Shown here one piece after another: positions 17,441-25,645 of a DNA stretch of 64,000 bases. The translations under genes and the position numbers were made by a program. The notes under the pieces were generated by a model that did no database searches, was not told the DNA's origin, and was given only the letters and a program-made list of their open reading frames with translations. The first letter of the stretch is position 1, and every line of letters begins with the position of its first letter. This DNA is from Mycolicibacterium chlorophenolicum (GTDB lineage: Bacteria; Actinomycetota; Actinomycetes; Mycobacteriales; Mycobacteriaceae), in contig NZ_JYNL01000068.1 in the NCBI RefSeq assembly GCF_001044235.1, positions 272,384 through 336,383 of the forward strand. The letters run 5' to 3'.

Positions 17441-17853
17441 GCGACAGGCTCGTAGCGCAGCAGCGTGACGCCGTGATCGGGATAGTCGCAGAACACCGGT
17501 CGCACCCGCATCCCGATCACGATGTCGGCCGGCTCGACGTTGACCAGCTCCGTCGAGAACCGTGGTCCCTCATCCCATTCCACGATCGCAAGGAGTTGCG
17601 GCACCGCATCGGCGAAGTGCGGGCCGACCGGCCTGCGCGCGACGGTGTAGGTGTACAGCGTGCCCATCCCGGAGATCTCCCGCCACACCAGGTCGTCGGC
17701 GAGGGTGCGCGGGGCGCGCACCCGCGGATAGAAGACGTAGGACTGCGACGAGGGTGAGTACTGGATGACGACCCGGTGCTCGGCCAAGCCATCCCAGAAC
17801 GGTGCCGTGGTGGGTGTCTTGACCGGCATCGGGCGCGCGAAGGTGTGGTCCAC
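17437..17853 (-). CDS. DUF35/OB-fold acyl-CoA-associated protein without zinc cysteines
   Basis: About 138 residues. The C-terminal OB-fold reads YTVARRPVGPHFADAVPQLLAIVEW, then FSTELVNVEPADIVIGMRVRPVF. The N-terminal rubredoxin-like part, normally four Cys around a short loop, has none here (VVIQYSPSSQSYVFYPR), so it should not bind zinc. DUF35 proteins pair with SCP2-type thiolases or aldolases (ChsH2-Ltp2 in cholesterol breakdown), and the thiolase gene is directly upstream. GTG 17853 has GGAGGGGG 7 bases upstream; TTG 17859 is an alternative overlapping the thiolase stop. Confidence 0.85.
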   Translation of the reverse strand: MDHTFARPMPVKTPTTAPFWDGLAEHRVVIQYSPSSQSYVFYPRVRAPRTLADDLVWREISGMGTLYTYTVARRPVGPHFADAVPQLLAIVEWDEGPRFSTELVNVEPADIVIGMRVRPVFCDYPDHGVTLLRYEPVA

Positions 17854-17855
17854 GG

Positions 17856-19064
17856 TCAATCCCCCTCCAGCACGAGCGTGGTCTGTTCGGACAGAATGCC
17901 GCCGTTTCCCGAGACGAACGCGCGGTGGCAGTCGGGCACCTGAGCCGCGCCCGCGCGCCCCATGATCTGCCGGGTGGCGTCACACACGTGGTGCATGCCG
18001 CCGGCGTTGGCGGCCTGACCGAAACCCAGCTGCCCGCCCGCGGTGTTGAGCGGGAAATCGCCGCGGAAGGTGAGGTCGTGCCGGGCCACGAACTCCATCC
18101 CCTTGCCCTTCTCGCAGAACCCGGCATCCTCGAGACTCAACAGCACGGTGATGGTGTAGCAGTCGTAGATCGACACCATGTCCATCTGGGCGCGCGTCAG
18201 TCCCGACATGGCGAAGGCCGTCTCGGCGGCCCGGATGATCGGCGTCTGCAGCAGATCCTCGGCGTAGGTGGGCGTCTTGTAGGGCACGTGCTCGCCGAAC
18301 CCTTTGATCCACACCGGCCGGTTCGCGCAGCGCGCGGCGACGTCGGCGCCGGCCACCACGACGGCCGCGCCGCCCAGACACGGCATCACGATCTCGAGCA
18401 TGTGCAGCGGGTCGGCGATCACCGGGCTGGCCAACACGTCGTCGACGGTCAGCGGCGTGTCCTTCCAGATCGCGCCCTCGGTGTGGTTGGCGTTGACCCG
18501 CTGGTCCACCACGATCTTGGCCATGGCCCGTTCGTCGTAGCCGTAGATCGACGCGTACCGCTGGGCGACCTGACCGTACGGGCCGTTCTGGCCGAGGTTG
18601 CCGTAGGGGATCTCGAATTCGGCCTGCGGCGAACCGTATTGGTTGCTCGACGCGCCGAAGAACACCGCGTCGGTCATCGGGCGGGGCAACTTGTCCGAGG
18701 TCGGGGTGAGGTAGCGCGCCGGGATGACGCACAGCACCACGTCGCAGATCCCCAGCTCGATCGCCGCCGCGGCCCGCCACACCATCCCCGCGGCGCTCGC
18801 GCCGCCGAGATCGACGAGCTCCGCGAAGTTCGCTCGCACGCCGAGGTATTCGGCAACGGTCGACGGGACGAAGATCTCCGACTCGGCGAGGTGGGTGGCG
18901 ACTATCCCGTCGACGTCGGTTCCGGCGAGTCCGGCGTCGGCCAGAGCGGCGGAGGCCAGCTCGGCCCACTGCTCGATCATGAACGGGGCGACCGTCGCCT
19001 TGCTCATCCGCTCCGGCGGCAGCTCCACGTAGCCGACGATGGCGGCTTCGCCACGTAATCCCAT
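17856..19064 (-). CDS. SCP2-type thiolase / lipid-transfer acyltransferase (Ltp-like)
   Basis: 402 residues of the thiolase superfamily, SCP2-like branch. The start AAIVGYVELPP, the region ELVDLGGASAAGMVWRAAAAI where thiolases carry the nucleophilic Cys (here GGASAAG, no Cys), the YDCYTITVLLSLEDAGF motif and the C-terminal LNTAGGQLGFGQAANAGGMHH with its His are visible. Lack of the first Cys is typical of Ltp2-like retro-aldolases rather than true thiolases. With the DUF35 partner it probably cleaves a C-C bond of a hydroxylated acyl-CoA. ATG 19064 has ACAGGA upstream. Confidence 0.87.
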   Translation of the reverse strand: MGLRGEAAIVGYVELPPERMSKATVAPFMIEQWAELASAALADAGLAGTDVDGIVATHLAESEIFVPSTVAEYLGVRANFAELVDLGGASAAGMVWRAAAAIELGICDVVLCVIPARYLTPTSDKLPRPMTDAVFFGASSNQYGSPQAEFEIPYGNLGQNGPYGQVAQRYASIYGYDERAMAKIVVDQRVNANHTEGAIWKDTPLTVDDVLASPVIADPLHMLEIVMPCLGGAAVVVAGADVAARCANRPVWIKGFGEHVPYKTPTYAEDLLQTPIIRAAETAFAMSGLTRAQMDMVSIYDCYTITVLLSLEDAGFCEKGKGMEFVARHDLTFRGDFPLNTAGGQLGFGQAANAGGMHHVCDATRQIMGRAGAAQVPDCHRAFVSGNGGILSEQTTLVLEGD

Positions 19065-19079
19065 GTGCAATCCTGTCTT

Positions 19080-21308
19080 TCAGGCGCGGGGCAACCCGAG
19101 GATCATCTGAGCGATGATGTTGAGCTGGATCTCTCTGGTGCCCCCGCCGATCAGTTCGGCCGGCAGGTGGAAGTACTGCTCGACCAGCGGCGCCCCTCCC
19201 TGCCCGGCATCCTCGAGCAGGCCCGCCGGAGCCGACAGGTCGAGGGTGGCCGCGAAGGTTCTGCGCAACATCACGTTCATCGCCACCTTGGCGATGCTCG
19301 ACGCCGGCCCGGGCGCCTGCCCGTCGAGCAGGCGCAGCACCTCGCGCACGGCCAGCACCTTGATCGCGGTGGCGTAGGCGTCGGCTTCCCCCAGCGCGCT
19401 GCGCACCCGGACCTGATCCTGGCTGCCGTCATCGGCCAGCGCACGCAGGATGCGCGCCCGGTCGAAGTTGACGTAACCGCTGATGGCCACACGTTCCTGG
19501 GCCATGGTCGCGATCGCCAGATTCCAGCCGTCCGTCGGGCCGCCGAGCAGGAGTTCGTCGGGAACGAACACGTCGGTGAGAAAGACCTCGTTGAAGTGCG
19601 CTTCACCGGTGGCCTGCCGGATCGGCTGGATGTCGATGCCGTCGGAGCGCATGTCGACGATGAAGTACCCGATGCCCCGGTGCTTGGCCGCATCCGGATC
19701 GGTCCGTGCCAGCAGGGCCCCGAAGTCGGCGGTGTGCGCCGAGGAGGTCCAGATCTTGTGGCCGTTGATCCGCCAGCCGCCGTCGACCTTCGTCGCACGC
19801 GTCGTCAGCGCCGCCAGGTCGGACCCGGCGCCGGGCTCGCTGAACAGCTGGCACCAGCCGAGTTCGCCGCGTTGGGTCGGTGGAATGAACCGCTGCGCAA
19901 CGTGTTCGGGCGCGGAGCTGATCAGCGACGGCATGATCCATTCGGCGATGCCCAACGACGGCCGCACCAGCTGTGGGCGCCTGGCGAACTCCTCGTCGAT
20001 GATCAACTGCTGCAGCGCCGTGGCGTCGACGCCCCAGGGTCGCGGCCAGTGCGGCGCGATCAGCCCGGCGTCCGCGAGCAGGGTGCGCTGCGGACCCGTG
20101 GCGAGGTTCTCGTAGTCCCCCTGCCGCCCCGGCCGTTCGTTGCGCAGCGTGGCCGCTTCGTCGAGGACGCCGGCGACGGTGGCCCGGAACCCGGCCTCGA
20201 GGTCGCCGAGATCGACGGCGACGTCGCGGCTCTCGGTGCGGGTGAGCTCCCCGAGTTCGTAGCCGTAGCGGCTCGCCGGCCCGATCGAGGCGGCCAGGCT
20301 GGTGGCCTTGCGCCAGTACAGATGCAGATCGTGTTCCCAGGTGTAGCCGATCGCGCCGAACATTGTCAGCGAGTCGAGTACCAGATCGGGCGCGGGACCG
20401 ACCGCCATCAGTGCGGCCGATGCGGCCGCGATCCGGTTCTGCGTCAAGGACTCCGCCGCCGAACGCGCCGCATCCCATGCCGCTGCGGTCGCCAGTTCGC
20501 TGTTGACCAGCAGCATGGCCGCCTGATGCTGCAGCGCCTGGAACGAGCCGATCGGGCGGCCGAACTGCTCGCGCGTGCGCAGGTGCTCGGTGACGGCGCG
20601 CACACACCACCGGATGACCCCGGAGGCGGCGCCGGCCGTCAGCGCGACCGCCAGGCAGCGCGCTCGTTCGTCGTCGATGCCGGTGAGCAGCCTGTCCGCC
20701 GCGCAGTGATGTCCGTCGAGCCGGAGGGCGCCCACGTCCACGGTCTTGTCGGTGCCCCGCAGCGGGGTGATCTGCGCACCCGGTGCGGCGGGGTCGATGA
20801 TCAGCCACAGGGTGCGGCCTGCGGAGCGTGCGGGCGCGAGAATCACCTGCGCGGCACACAGACCGGGCGTGGCGGCCGTGGTGCCGCTCAGCGTCCAGCC
20901 GGTGTCGGCCGGCGTCGCGCGCAGCCCGTCGCGATCGGTGATCAGCGCCGCCGGCGCGCCGTCGGCGAGCCGGACGAGCAGCGCCTGTGCGGCGGCGGTG
21001 TCGTCGGCCAGCAATGCCACGGCGCCGGCGATGATCGTGGGCAGCACCGGACCGGGCAGCATGGCCGTAGCGGCGGCTTCGATCACGCAGGCCGTGTCGG
21101 TCAGCGTCCCGCCCTGTCCCCCGACACGTTCGGGCAGGTGTACGGCGTGAAAACCGTTGGCGACGAACTCGTCCCACCACGCGGGCAGCTCCCCCGCGGC
21201 GAGGGAGTCGAAGGTATGGCGAGTCTTCTCGATGGGCGCGTGCCGCTCGGCGAAATCCGTCACGGCGGCCGCCAACTGGTCCTGCTCGGGGGTGAGCCCG
21301 ATCGTCAC
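19080..21308 (-). CDS. Double-length (fused) acyl-CoA dehydrogenase
   Basis: 742 residues made of two acyl-CoA dehydrogenase units in tandem. The first (about 1-350) has REQFGRPIGSFQALQHQAA and FGAIGYTWEHDLHLYWRK but no GAGSD motif. The second (about 370-742) has LFSEPGAGSDLAAL, INGHKIWTSSAHTADF and IGGGTREIQLNIIAQMILGLP. The size matches mycobacterial FadE6, FadE22 and FadE34 (about 710-730 residues), fused forms of the alpha-beta enzymes; FadE34-like members act on cholesterol-type side chains. The GTG start lies 177 bases from the divergent TetR gene. It heads the operon with thiolase, DUF35 and SnoaL proteins. Confidence 0.92.
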   Translation of the reverse strand: MTIGLTPEQDQLAAAVTDFAERHAPIEKTRHTFDSLAAGELPAWWDEFVANGFHAVHLPERVGGQGGTLTDTACVIEAAATAMLPGPVLPTIIAGAVALLADDTAAAQALLVRLADGAPAALITDRDGLRATPADTGWTLSGTTAATPGLCAAQVILAPARSAGRTLWLIIDPAAPGAQITPLRGTDKTVDVGALRLDGHHCAADRLLTGIDDERARCLAVALTAGAASGVIRWCVRAVTEHLRTREQFGRPIGSFQALQHQAAMLLVNSELATAAAWDAARSAAESLTQNRIAAASAALMAVGPAPDLVLDSLTMFGAIGYTWEHDLHLYWRKATSLAASIGPASRYGYELGELTRTESRDVAVDLGDLEAGFRATVAGVLDEAATLRNERPGRQGDYENLATGPQRTLLADAGLIAPHWPRPWGVDATALQQLIIDEEFARRPQLVRPSLGIAEWIMPSLISSAPEHVAQRFIPPTQRGELGWCQLFSEPGAGSDLAALTTRATKVDGGWRINGHKIWTSSAHTADFGALLARTDPDAAKHRGIGYFIVDMRSDGIDIQPIRQATGEAHFNEVFLTDVFVPDELLLGGPTDGWNLAIATMAQERVAISGYVNFDRARILRALADDGSQDQVRVRSALGEADAYATAIKVLAVREVLRLLDGQAPGPASSIAKVAMNVMLRRTFAATLDLSAPAGLLEDAGQGGAPLVEQYFHLPAELIGGGTREIQLNIIAQMILGLPRA

Positions 21309-21403
21309 GTCAGCTCCCGCACGGTCGTCGATCGGCGGGTCGCGTCGGCACCGATCACCAGTGCCGTTCCCGCCATGGACATCTCACCCTTCGCCGGCCG
21401 CTC

Positions 21404-21422
21404 ACGAGACGCACCGTCTCGT
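21404..21422. promoter_or_regulatory. Palindromic TetR operator candidate
   Basis: ACGAGACG-CAC-CGTCTCGT, perfect 8-base arms around three bases. It lies between the leftward fused dehydrogenase operon and the rightward TetR gene, about 62 bases before the TetR start. The simplest reading is that the TetR protein represses itself and the dehydrogenase operon through this site. It differs from the palindrome at 6211-6229, so at least two regulators act on the island. Confidence 0.7.
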
Positions 21423-21484
21423 CTTGTGGCACACTACGGCTGCAGCACCTGCGTGTAAAGCCGTGATCAGTCAGGAGGTCGCCG

Positions 21485-22060
21485 ATGGCCGTTACGGTCA
21501 CCGCGCCCCGGCGACGCAGCGAGAGGTCGCGCCGGGCCATCGTCACGGCGACCCGCGAACTGCTGCTCGACCGGGGTTTCGACAGGCTCACCATCGAGGC
21601 GGTGGCCGCCCGGGCGGGCGTCGGCAAGCAGACGATCTACCGCTGGTGGCCCAGCAGGCATGCCCTGGTCGCCGACGTCATCCTCGAAGACGCCGACCGG
21701 ATCCTGCGCCCGGTGGCCTCCGGCACCGACGTCACCGCAGACGTCAGCGCCTGGGCGGTCGACCTGGCGGCGGCGCTGACCACAGCCAGGGGCAATGCGA
21801 TGCTGAGGTTTCTGACCACCGCCGGGATGGAGCACCCCGACACCGCAGCGCGACTGAACGCGGGCTTCTCGACCCCGCTGCACGACACCGTGCGCAACCG
21901 GTTGCTCGATCACGGGTGCGACAACGACGCGGCCCGCGACGCCGCCGACGCCATCGTCGGCGGCATCGTCTACGCCGTCCTGACCGAAGGCCGCGCTTTC
22001 CCGCGCCGGCGGGCCGAATCCATCACCCGCACCGTGATCGGCGGGCTGCGTGTGCCCTGA
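21485..22060 (+). CDS. TetR-family transcriptional regulator
   Basis: 191 residues. The N-terminal helix-turn-helix is RRAIVTATRELLLDRGFDR followed by the recognition helix region AGVGKQTIYRWWPSR (about 38-52). The rest is an all-helical ligand-binding domain with a C-terminal region rich in Ala/Asp. ATG 21485 has AGGAGG 8 bases upstream. Its palindrome lies just upstream. The ligand is likely an acyl-CoA or the island substrate (inference from neighbours). Confidence 0.92.
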   Translation: MAVTVTAPRRRSERSRRAIVTATRELLLDRGFDRLTIEAVAARAGVGKQTIYRWWPSRHALVADVILEDADRILRPVASGTDVTADVSAWAVDLAAALTTARGNAMLRFLTTAGMEHPDTAARLNAGFSTPLHDTVRNRLLDHGCDNDAARDAADAIVGGIVYAVLTEGRAFPRRRAESITRTVIGGLRVP

Positions 22061-22100
22061 TCGGCCAGCGCGGAGGGCCGTCACACGCGATGATGAGCCC

Positions 22101-22562
22101 ATGGCACAGGTCAGCCGGACCCGCACCCTGTCCGCCGAACCGGCGACGGTCTGGGCGTTGCTCGCCGACTTCGGCGACCTGGCCGGCTGGGCGGCCGGTG
22201 TCGACCACTGCTGCCTGCTCAACCACGTCGAGGCGAAACCACCCCTGGGGCTGAGCCGGCGGGTGCAGATGGGCCGCGACACCGTGGTCGAGACGATCAC
22301 CGACCACCGCGCGCCCCACGTCCTCGAATACGAGATCGCCGGCCTACCCCCGCGGCTGTCGGTGTCCAACCGCTGGGACGTGCTGCCCCACGACGGGTCT
22401 GGGACCGGCTCGGGAAGCACGGTCACGCTGACCACGTCGGTGCGTACGACGGCCCGCCCGCTGGGCCGGATCCTCGAGCGGATCGCGGCGGGGCTGGTGG
22501 CGAGACGATCGGCACCACTGCTGGATTCACTGGCAACGGCAACCGAAAGGGTTTCGTCATGA
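22101..22562 (+). CDS. SRPBCC (START-like) domain protein
   Basis: 153 residues with the polyketide-cyclase/dehydrase pattern: VSRTRTLSAEPATVWALLADFGDLAGWAAGV at the start, a central strand region RDTVVETITDHRAPHVLEYEIAG, and the long C-terminal helix GRILERIAAGLVARRSAPLLDSL. These proteins bind hydrophobic ligands in a deep cavity; some are cyclases or aromatases, most have no known reaction. It lies 40 bases after the TetR gene and overlaps the sulfatase start by 4 bases, so the three are probably one transcript. Confidence 0.82.
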   Translation: MAQVSRTRTLSAEPATVWALLADFGDLAGWAAGVDHCCLLNHVEAKPPLGLSRRVQMGRDTVVETITDHRAPHVLEYEIAGLPPRLSVSNRWDVLPHDGSGTGSGSTVTLTTSVRTTARPLGRILERIAAGLVARRSAPLLDSLATATERVSS

Positions 22563-24367
22563 CCTCTGCGCGACCGGACATCGTGATCGTGATGACCGAC
22601 GAAGAGCGCGCAGCTCCTCCCTACGAACCGGCGGCACTGGCCGCGTGGCGGCGCGAGAATCTGCCGGGCACGGCGTGGTTCGACGCGCACGGGGTCAGCT
22701 TCGTCCGCCACTACACCGGCTCGCTGGCCTGCGTGCCCAGCCGACCGACGATCTTCACCGGGCAGTATCCCGACCTGCACGGCGTCACGCAGACCGACGG
22801 GATCGGCAAGGCTCACGACGATTCCCGGCTGCGCTGGCTGCGCCGCGGCGAGGTGCCGACACTGGGCAACTGGTTCCGCGCCGCCGGCTACGACACCCAC
22901 TACGACGGCAAGTGGCACATCTCCCACGCCGATCTCGTCGACCCCGCCACCGGGGAGTCGCTGGCCACCAACGACGACGACGGGGTCGTCGACCCCGATG
23001 CGGTGCGCCGGTACCTCGACGCGGATCCGCTTGCACCCTACGGCTTCTCCGGGTGGGTCGGCCCTGAGCCGCACGGCGCCAAGCTGTCCAATGCCGGTGT
23101 CCGGCGCGATCCGCTGATCGCTGACCGCGTCGTCGCATGGCTCGAGGACCGCTACGCCCGGCGCCGCGCCGGTGACCCCGGGGCGGCGAGGCCCTTCCTG
23201 CTGGTCGCGAGCTTCGTCAACCCGCACGACATCGTGTTGTTTCCGGCCTGGGCACGGCGCAGTCCGTTACGACCGTCCCCACTGGACCCGCCGCACGTGC
23301 CGCCGGCCCCCACCGCCGAGGAGGATCTCGCGGGAAAGCCCGCCGCGCAGATCGCCTTCCGCGAGGCGTACTACTCCGGGTACGGCCCCGCCCGGACGAT
23401 CGAGCGGACGTACCGGCGCAACGCGCAGGCCTACCGTGACCTGTACTACCGGTTGCACGCGGAGGTCGACTCCCCGATCGACCGGGTCCGCCGCGCGGTG
23501 ACCGACGGCGGCTCCGCCGACGCGGTGCTCGTCCGCACGGCCGACCACGGCGACCTGCTGGGGGCGCACGGCGGGCTGCACCAGAAGTGGTTCAACCTCT
23601 ACGACGAAGCCACCCGTGTCCCGTTCGTCATCGCCCGGGTCGGTGCGCGCACGTCGTCGCCGCGCACGGTGACCGCTCCCACGTCCCATGTCGACCTGGT
23701 GCCGACGCTGCTGTCGGCGGCGGGAGTCGACGTCGCGGCGACCGCGCGGGTGCTCGCCGAGTCGTTCACCGAGGTCCATGCTCTGCCCGGCCGGGACCTG
23801 ATGCCGGTGGTCGACGGCGCCGATGCCGACGACGCGCGCGCCGTCTACCTGATGACGCGGGACAATGTGCTCGAGGGCGACACCGGCGCGTCCGGCCTGG
23901 CACGGATGCTGAAGCTGACCACGAATGTGCCTGCGCCCCTGCGTATCCGCATCCCCGCCCACACCGCCGCGAACTTCGAAGGCCTGGTGCTGAGGGTCGA
24001 GGACAGCGCGGCACCCGGGGGCGCAGGCCATCTCTGGAAGCTGGTGCGCTCGTTCGACGACCCCGCGACATGGACCGAGCCCGGCGTGCGTCACCTCGCG
24101 GCGACCGGCCTGGGTGGGCCGATGTACCGCAACGACCCACTCGATGACCAGTGGGAGCTCTACGACCTCACTGCGGATCCTGTGGAGGCGGTCAACCGGT
24201 GGACCGATCCGGACCTGCACGAACTGCGTTCGCACCTGCGCGCAGAGCTCAAACTGGTTCGTGCGGAATCGGTTCCGGAACGGCATCAGCCCTGGCCGTA
24301 CGCGCGACGCCGGCCACCGCAGCGATGGTCGCCATTCGCCGCGGTACGCCGGCTCATTCAGGCCTGA
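22559..24367 (+). CDS. Type I sulfatase family hydrolase
   Basis: 602 residues of the alkaline phosphatase superfamily. The first metal-binding aspartates are in IVIVMTDEER; the modification motif C-x-P-S-R (LACVPSRPTIFTGQYP) near residue 60 is the target of formylglycine-generating enzyme and marks a true type I sulfatase. HYDGKWHISH and RTADHGDLLGAHGG supply further active-site Lys, Asp and His residues. No signal peptide is seen, so it acts in the cytoplasm on an imported sulfate ester. The start ATG overlaps the SRPBCC stop. It may release sulfate from a sulfated steroid or lipid; that is a guess from context. Confidence 0.9.
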   Translation: MTSARPDIVIVMTDEERAAPPYEPAALAAWRRENLPGTAWFDAHGVSFVRHYTGSLACVPSRPTIFTGQYPDLHGVTQTDGIGKAHDDSRLRWLRRGEVPTLGNWFRAAGYDTHYDGKWHISHADLVDPATGESLATNDDDGVVDPDAVRRYLDADPLAPYGFSGWVGPEPHGAKLSNAGVRRDPLIADRVVAWLEDRYARRRAGDPGAARPFLLVASFVNPHDIVLFPAWARRSPLRPSPLDPPHVPPAPTAEEDLAGKPAAQIAFREAYYSGYGPARTIERTYRRNAQAYRDLYYRLHAEVDSPIDRVRRAVTDGGSADAVLVRTADHGDLLGAHGGLHQKWFNLYDEATRVPFVIARVGARTSSPRTVTAPTSHVDLVPTLLSAAGVDVAATARVLAESFTEVHALPGRDLMPVVDGADADDARAVYLMTRDNVLEGDTGASGLARMLKLTTNVPAPLRIRIPAHTAANFEGLVLRVEDSAAPGGAGHLWKLVRSFDDPATWTEPGVRHLAATGLGGPMYRNDPLDDQWELYDLTADPVEAVNRWTDPDLHELRSHLRAELKLVRAESVPERHQPWPYARRRPPQRWSPFAAVRRLIQA

Positions 24368-25620
24368 GCGAGCTGCCTGTCGTGATAGCGCCGCGCCCAC
24401 TCGGCGCGCGGCCGGATCGACACGTCGACGTCGGCCCCCTTGGCGCGCAGCGCGGCGACGGTGGCGTCGGCTTTCTCGGTGCGCGCGAACGGATCCCAGT
24501 CGAAGAAGCGGCAGGAGTTCTGCCACGTGATCTTGTCGATGTCCGCATCCGACGCCCCGGCGGCGTTCAGCTCGGCCAGCACCTGCTCGGGCGCGTCGGG
24601 CCAGAAGCAGTCGGAGTGCGGGTAATCGCACTCCCAGGCGATGATGTCGATGCCGATCTCGTGCCGCAGCTTGAGTGAGGTCTTGTCGGTGACATAGCAG
24701 GCCAGAGAGTGCTCGCGGAACACCTCGCTGGGCAGCTTGTCGCCGAAGTCGCGGCGCAGCCACTTCTGATTCGTGTAGTGCCGGTCGCTGCGATCGAGAT
24801 AGAACGGGATCCAGCCGATGCCGCCCTCGGAGAAGGCGAATTTGAGGTCCGGGTAGCTGCGCATCGCCGGCCCCCACAGCAGGTCCTGGGCGCACATCGC
24901 CGAGACCTGGGTGGCCAGGATGATCATGTTGTCGATCGGGGCGTTTGGCGCCATGCTGATCGCGCCGAATCCGGTGCCGATGTGCAGGCACATGACGACG
25001 TTCTGTTCCGACAGGGTCCGGAACACCGGGCCCCAGTAGTCGTCGTCGTGATAACTCGGAAGTCCTTCCAGATGAGGAAGTTCGGGCATCGTCACCGCAC
25101 GGCAGCCCTTGGCGGCCACCCGGCGGATCTCGTTGCACATCGCCTCGGGATTCCAGGTCGGCAGGATCGCGATCGGGATGAAGCGATCCGGATACGAGCC
25201 GGCCCACTCGTCGATGTGCCAGTCGTTGTAGGCCGACACCATCACCAGCGTCGCCTCCTCGCGGTGCATGTTGAGATGGCGGGCCGAGAAGCCGGTGAAG
25301 GTCGGGAAGCACATCGAGGCGAGGATGCCGTTGCGGTTCATGTCGCGGACACGCTCGTGCACGTCGTACACCCCGGGCCGCATCTCGGCGAACCCCGCCG
25401 GATCGCGGCCCCACTCCTCGGCTGGCCAGGACACGACCGCGTTCAGGCCGCTGACCCCCTGCGGGCGGCCCTGGTACATCCACTGGTCGACGCCCTTGTC
25501 GTCGGTGACGACGATCGGCGCCTCCTCCTTGTACTTGGCGGGGACGTGGCGCAGGAACATGTCGGGCGGTTCCACCACATGGTCGTCGATGCTCACCAGA
25601 ATCAGGTCGTCGGCGTTCAT
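24358..25620 (-). CDS. Amidohydrolase (ACMSD-like metal-dependent TIM barrel)
   Basis: 420 residues of the amidohydrolase-2 family. The metal motif normally HxH is seen as ISIDDHVVEPPDMF-like Asp-Asp-His near residue 12. LHIGTGFG (about 210), the AFSEGGIGWIPFYLDR segment and WECDYPHSDCFWPD provide the later metal and catalytic residues. Members hydrolyse or decarboxylate cyclic acids and CoA esters. ATG 25620 is the likely start since the frame upstream runs into the divergent AraC gene. It converges on the sulfatase with a 10-base overlap. Confidence 0.88.
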   Translation of the reverse strand: MNADDLILVSIDDHVVEPPDMFLRHVPAKYKEEAPIVVTDDKGVDQWMYQGRPQGVSGLNAVVSWPAEEWGRDPAGFAEMRPGVYDVHERVRDMNRNGILASMCFPTFTGFSARHLNMHREEATLVMVSAYNDWHIDEWAGSYPDRFIPIAILPTWNPEAMCNEIRRVAAKGCRAVTMPELPHLEGLPSYHDDDYWGPVFRTLSEQNVVMCLHIGTGFGAISMAPNAPIDNMIILATQVSAMCAQDLLWGPAMRSYPDLKFAFSEGGIGWIPFYLDRSDRHYTNQKWLRRDFGDKLPSEVFREHSLACYVTDKTSLKLRHEIGIDIIAWECDYPHSDCFWPDAPEQVLAELNAAGASDADIDKITWQNSCRFFDWDPFARTEKADATVAALRAKGADVDVSIRPRAEWARRYHDRQLAQA

Positions 25621-25645
25621 GAGTTCAGTAGTACCGTGAGATCTC

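Noticed and set aside
19065..21458. A 797-codon open frame antisense to the fused acyl-CoA dehydrogenase
   Set aside because: It is Arg/Gly/His/Gln-rich with no recognisable domain, has no ribosome site and mirrors the codon pattern of the real gene; high-GC DNA yields such frames by chance.
23267..25483. A 738-codon minus-strand frame across the sulfatase and amidohydrolase genes
   Set aside because: It crosses two real genes in other frames and has low-complexity composition.
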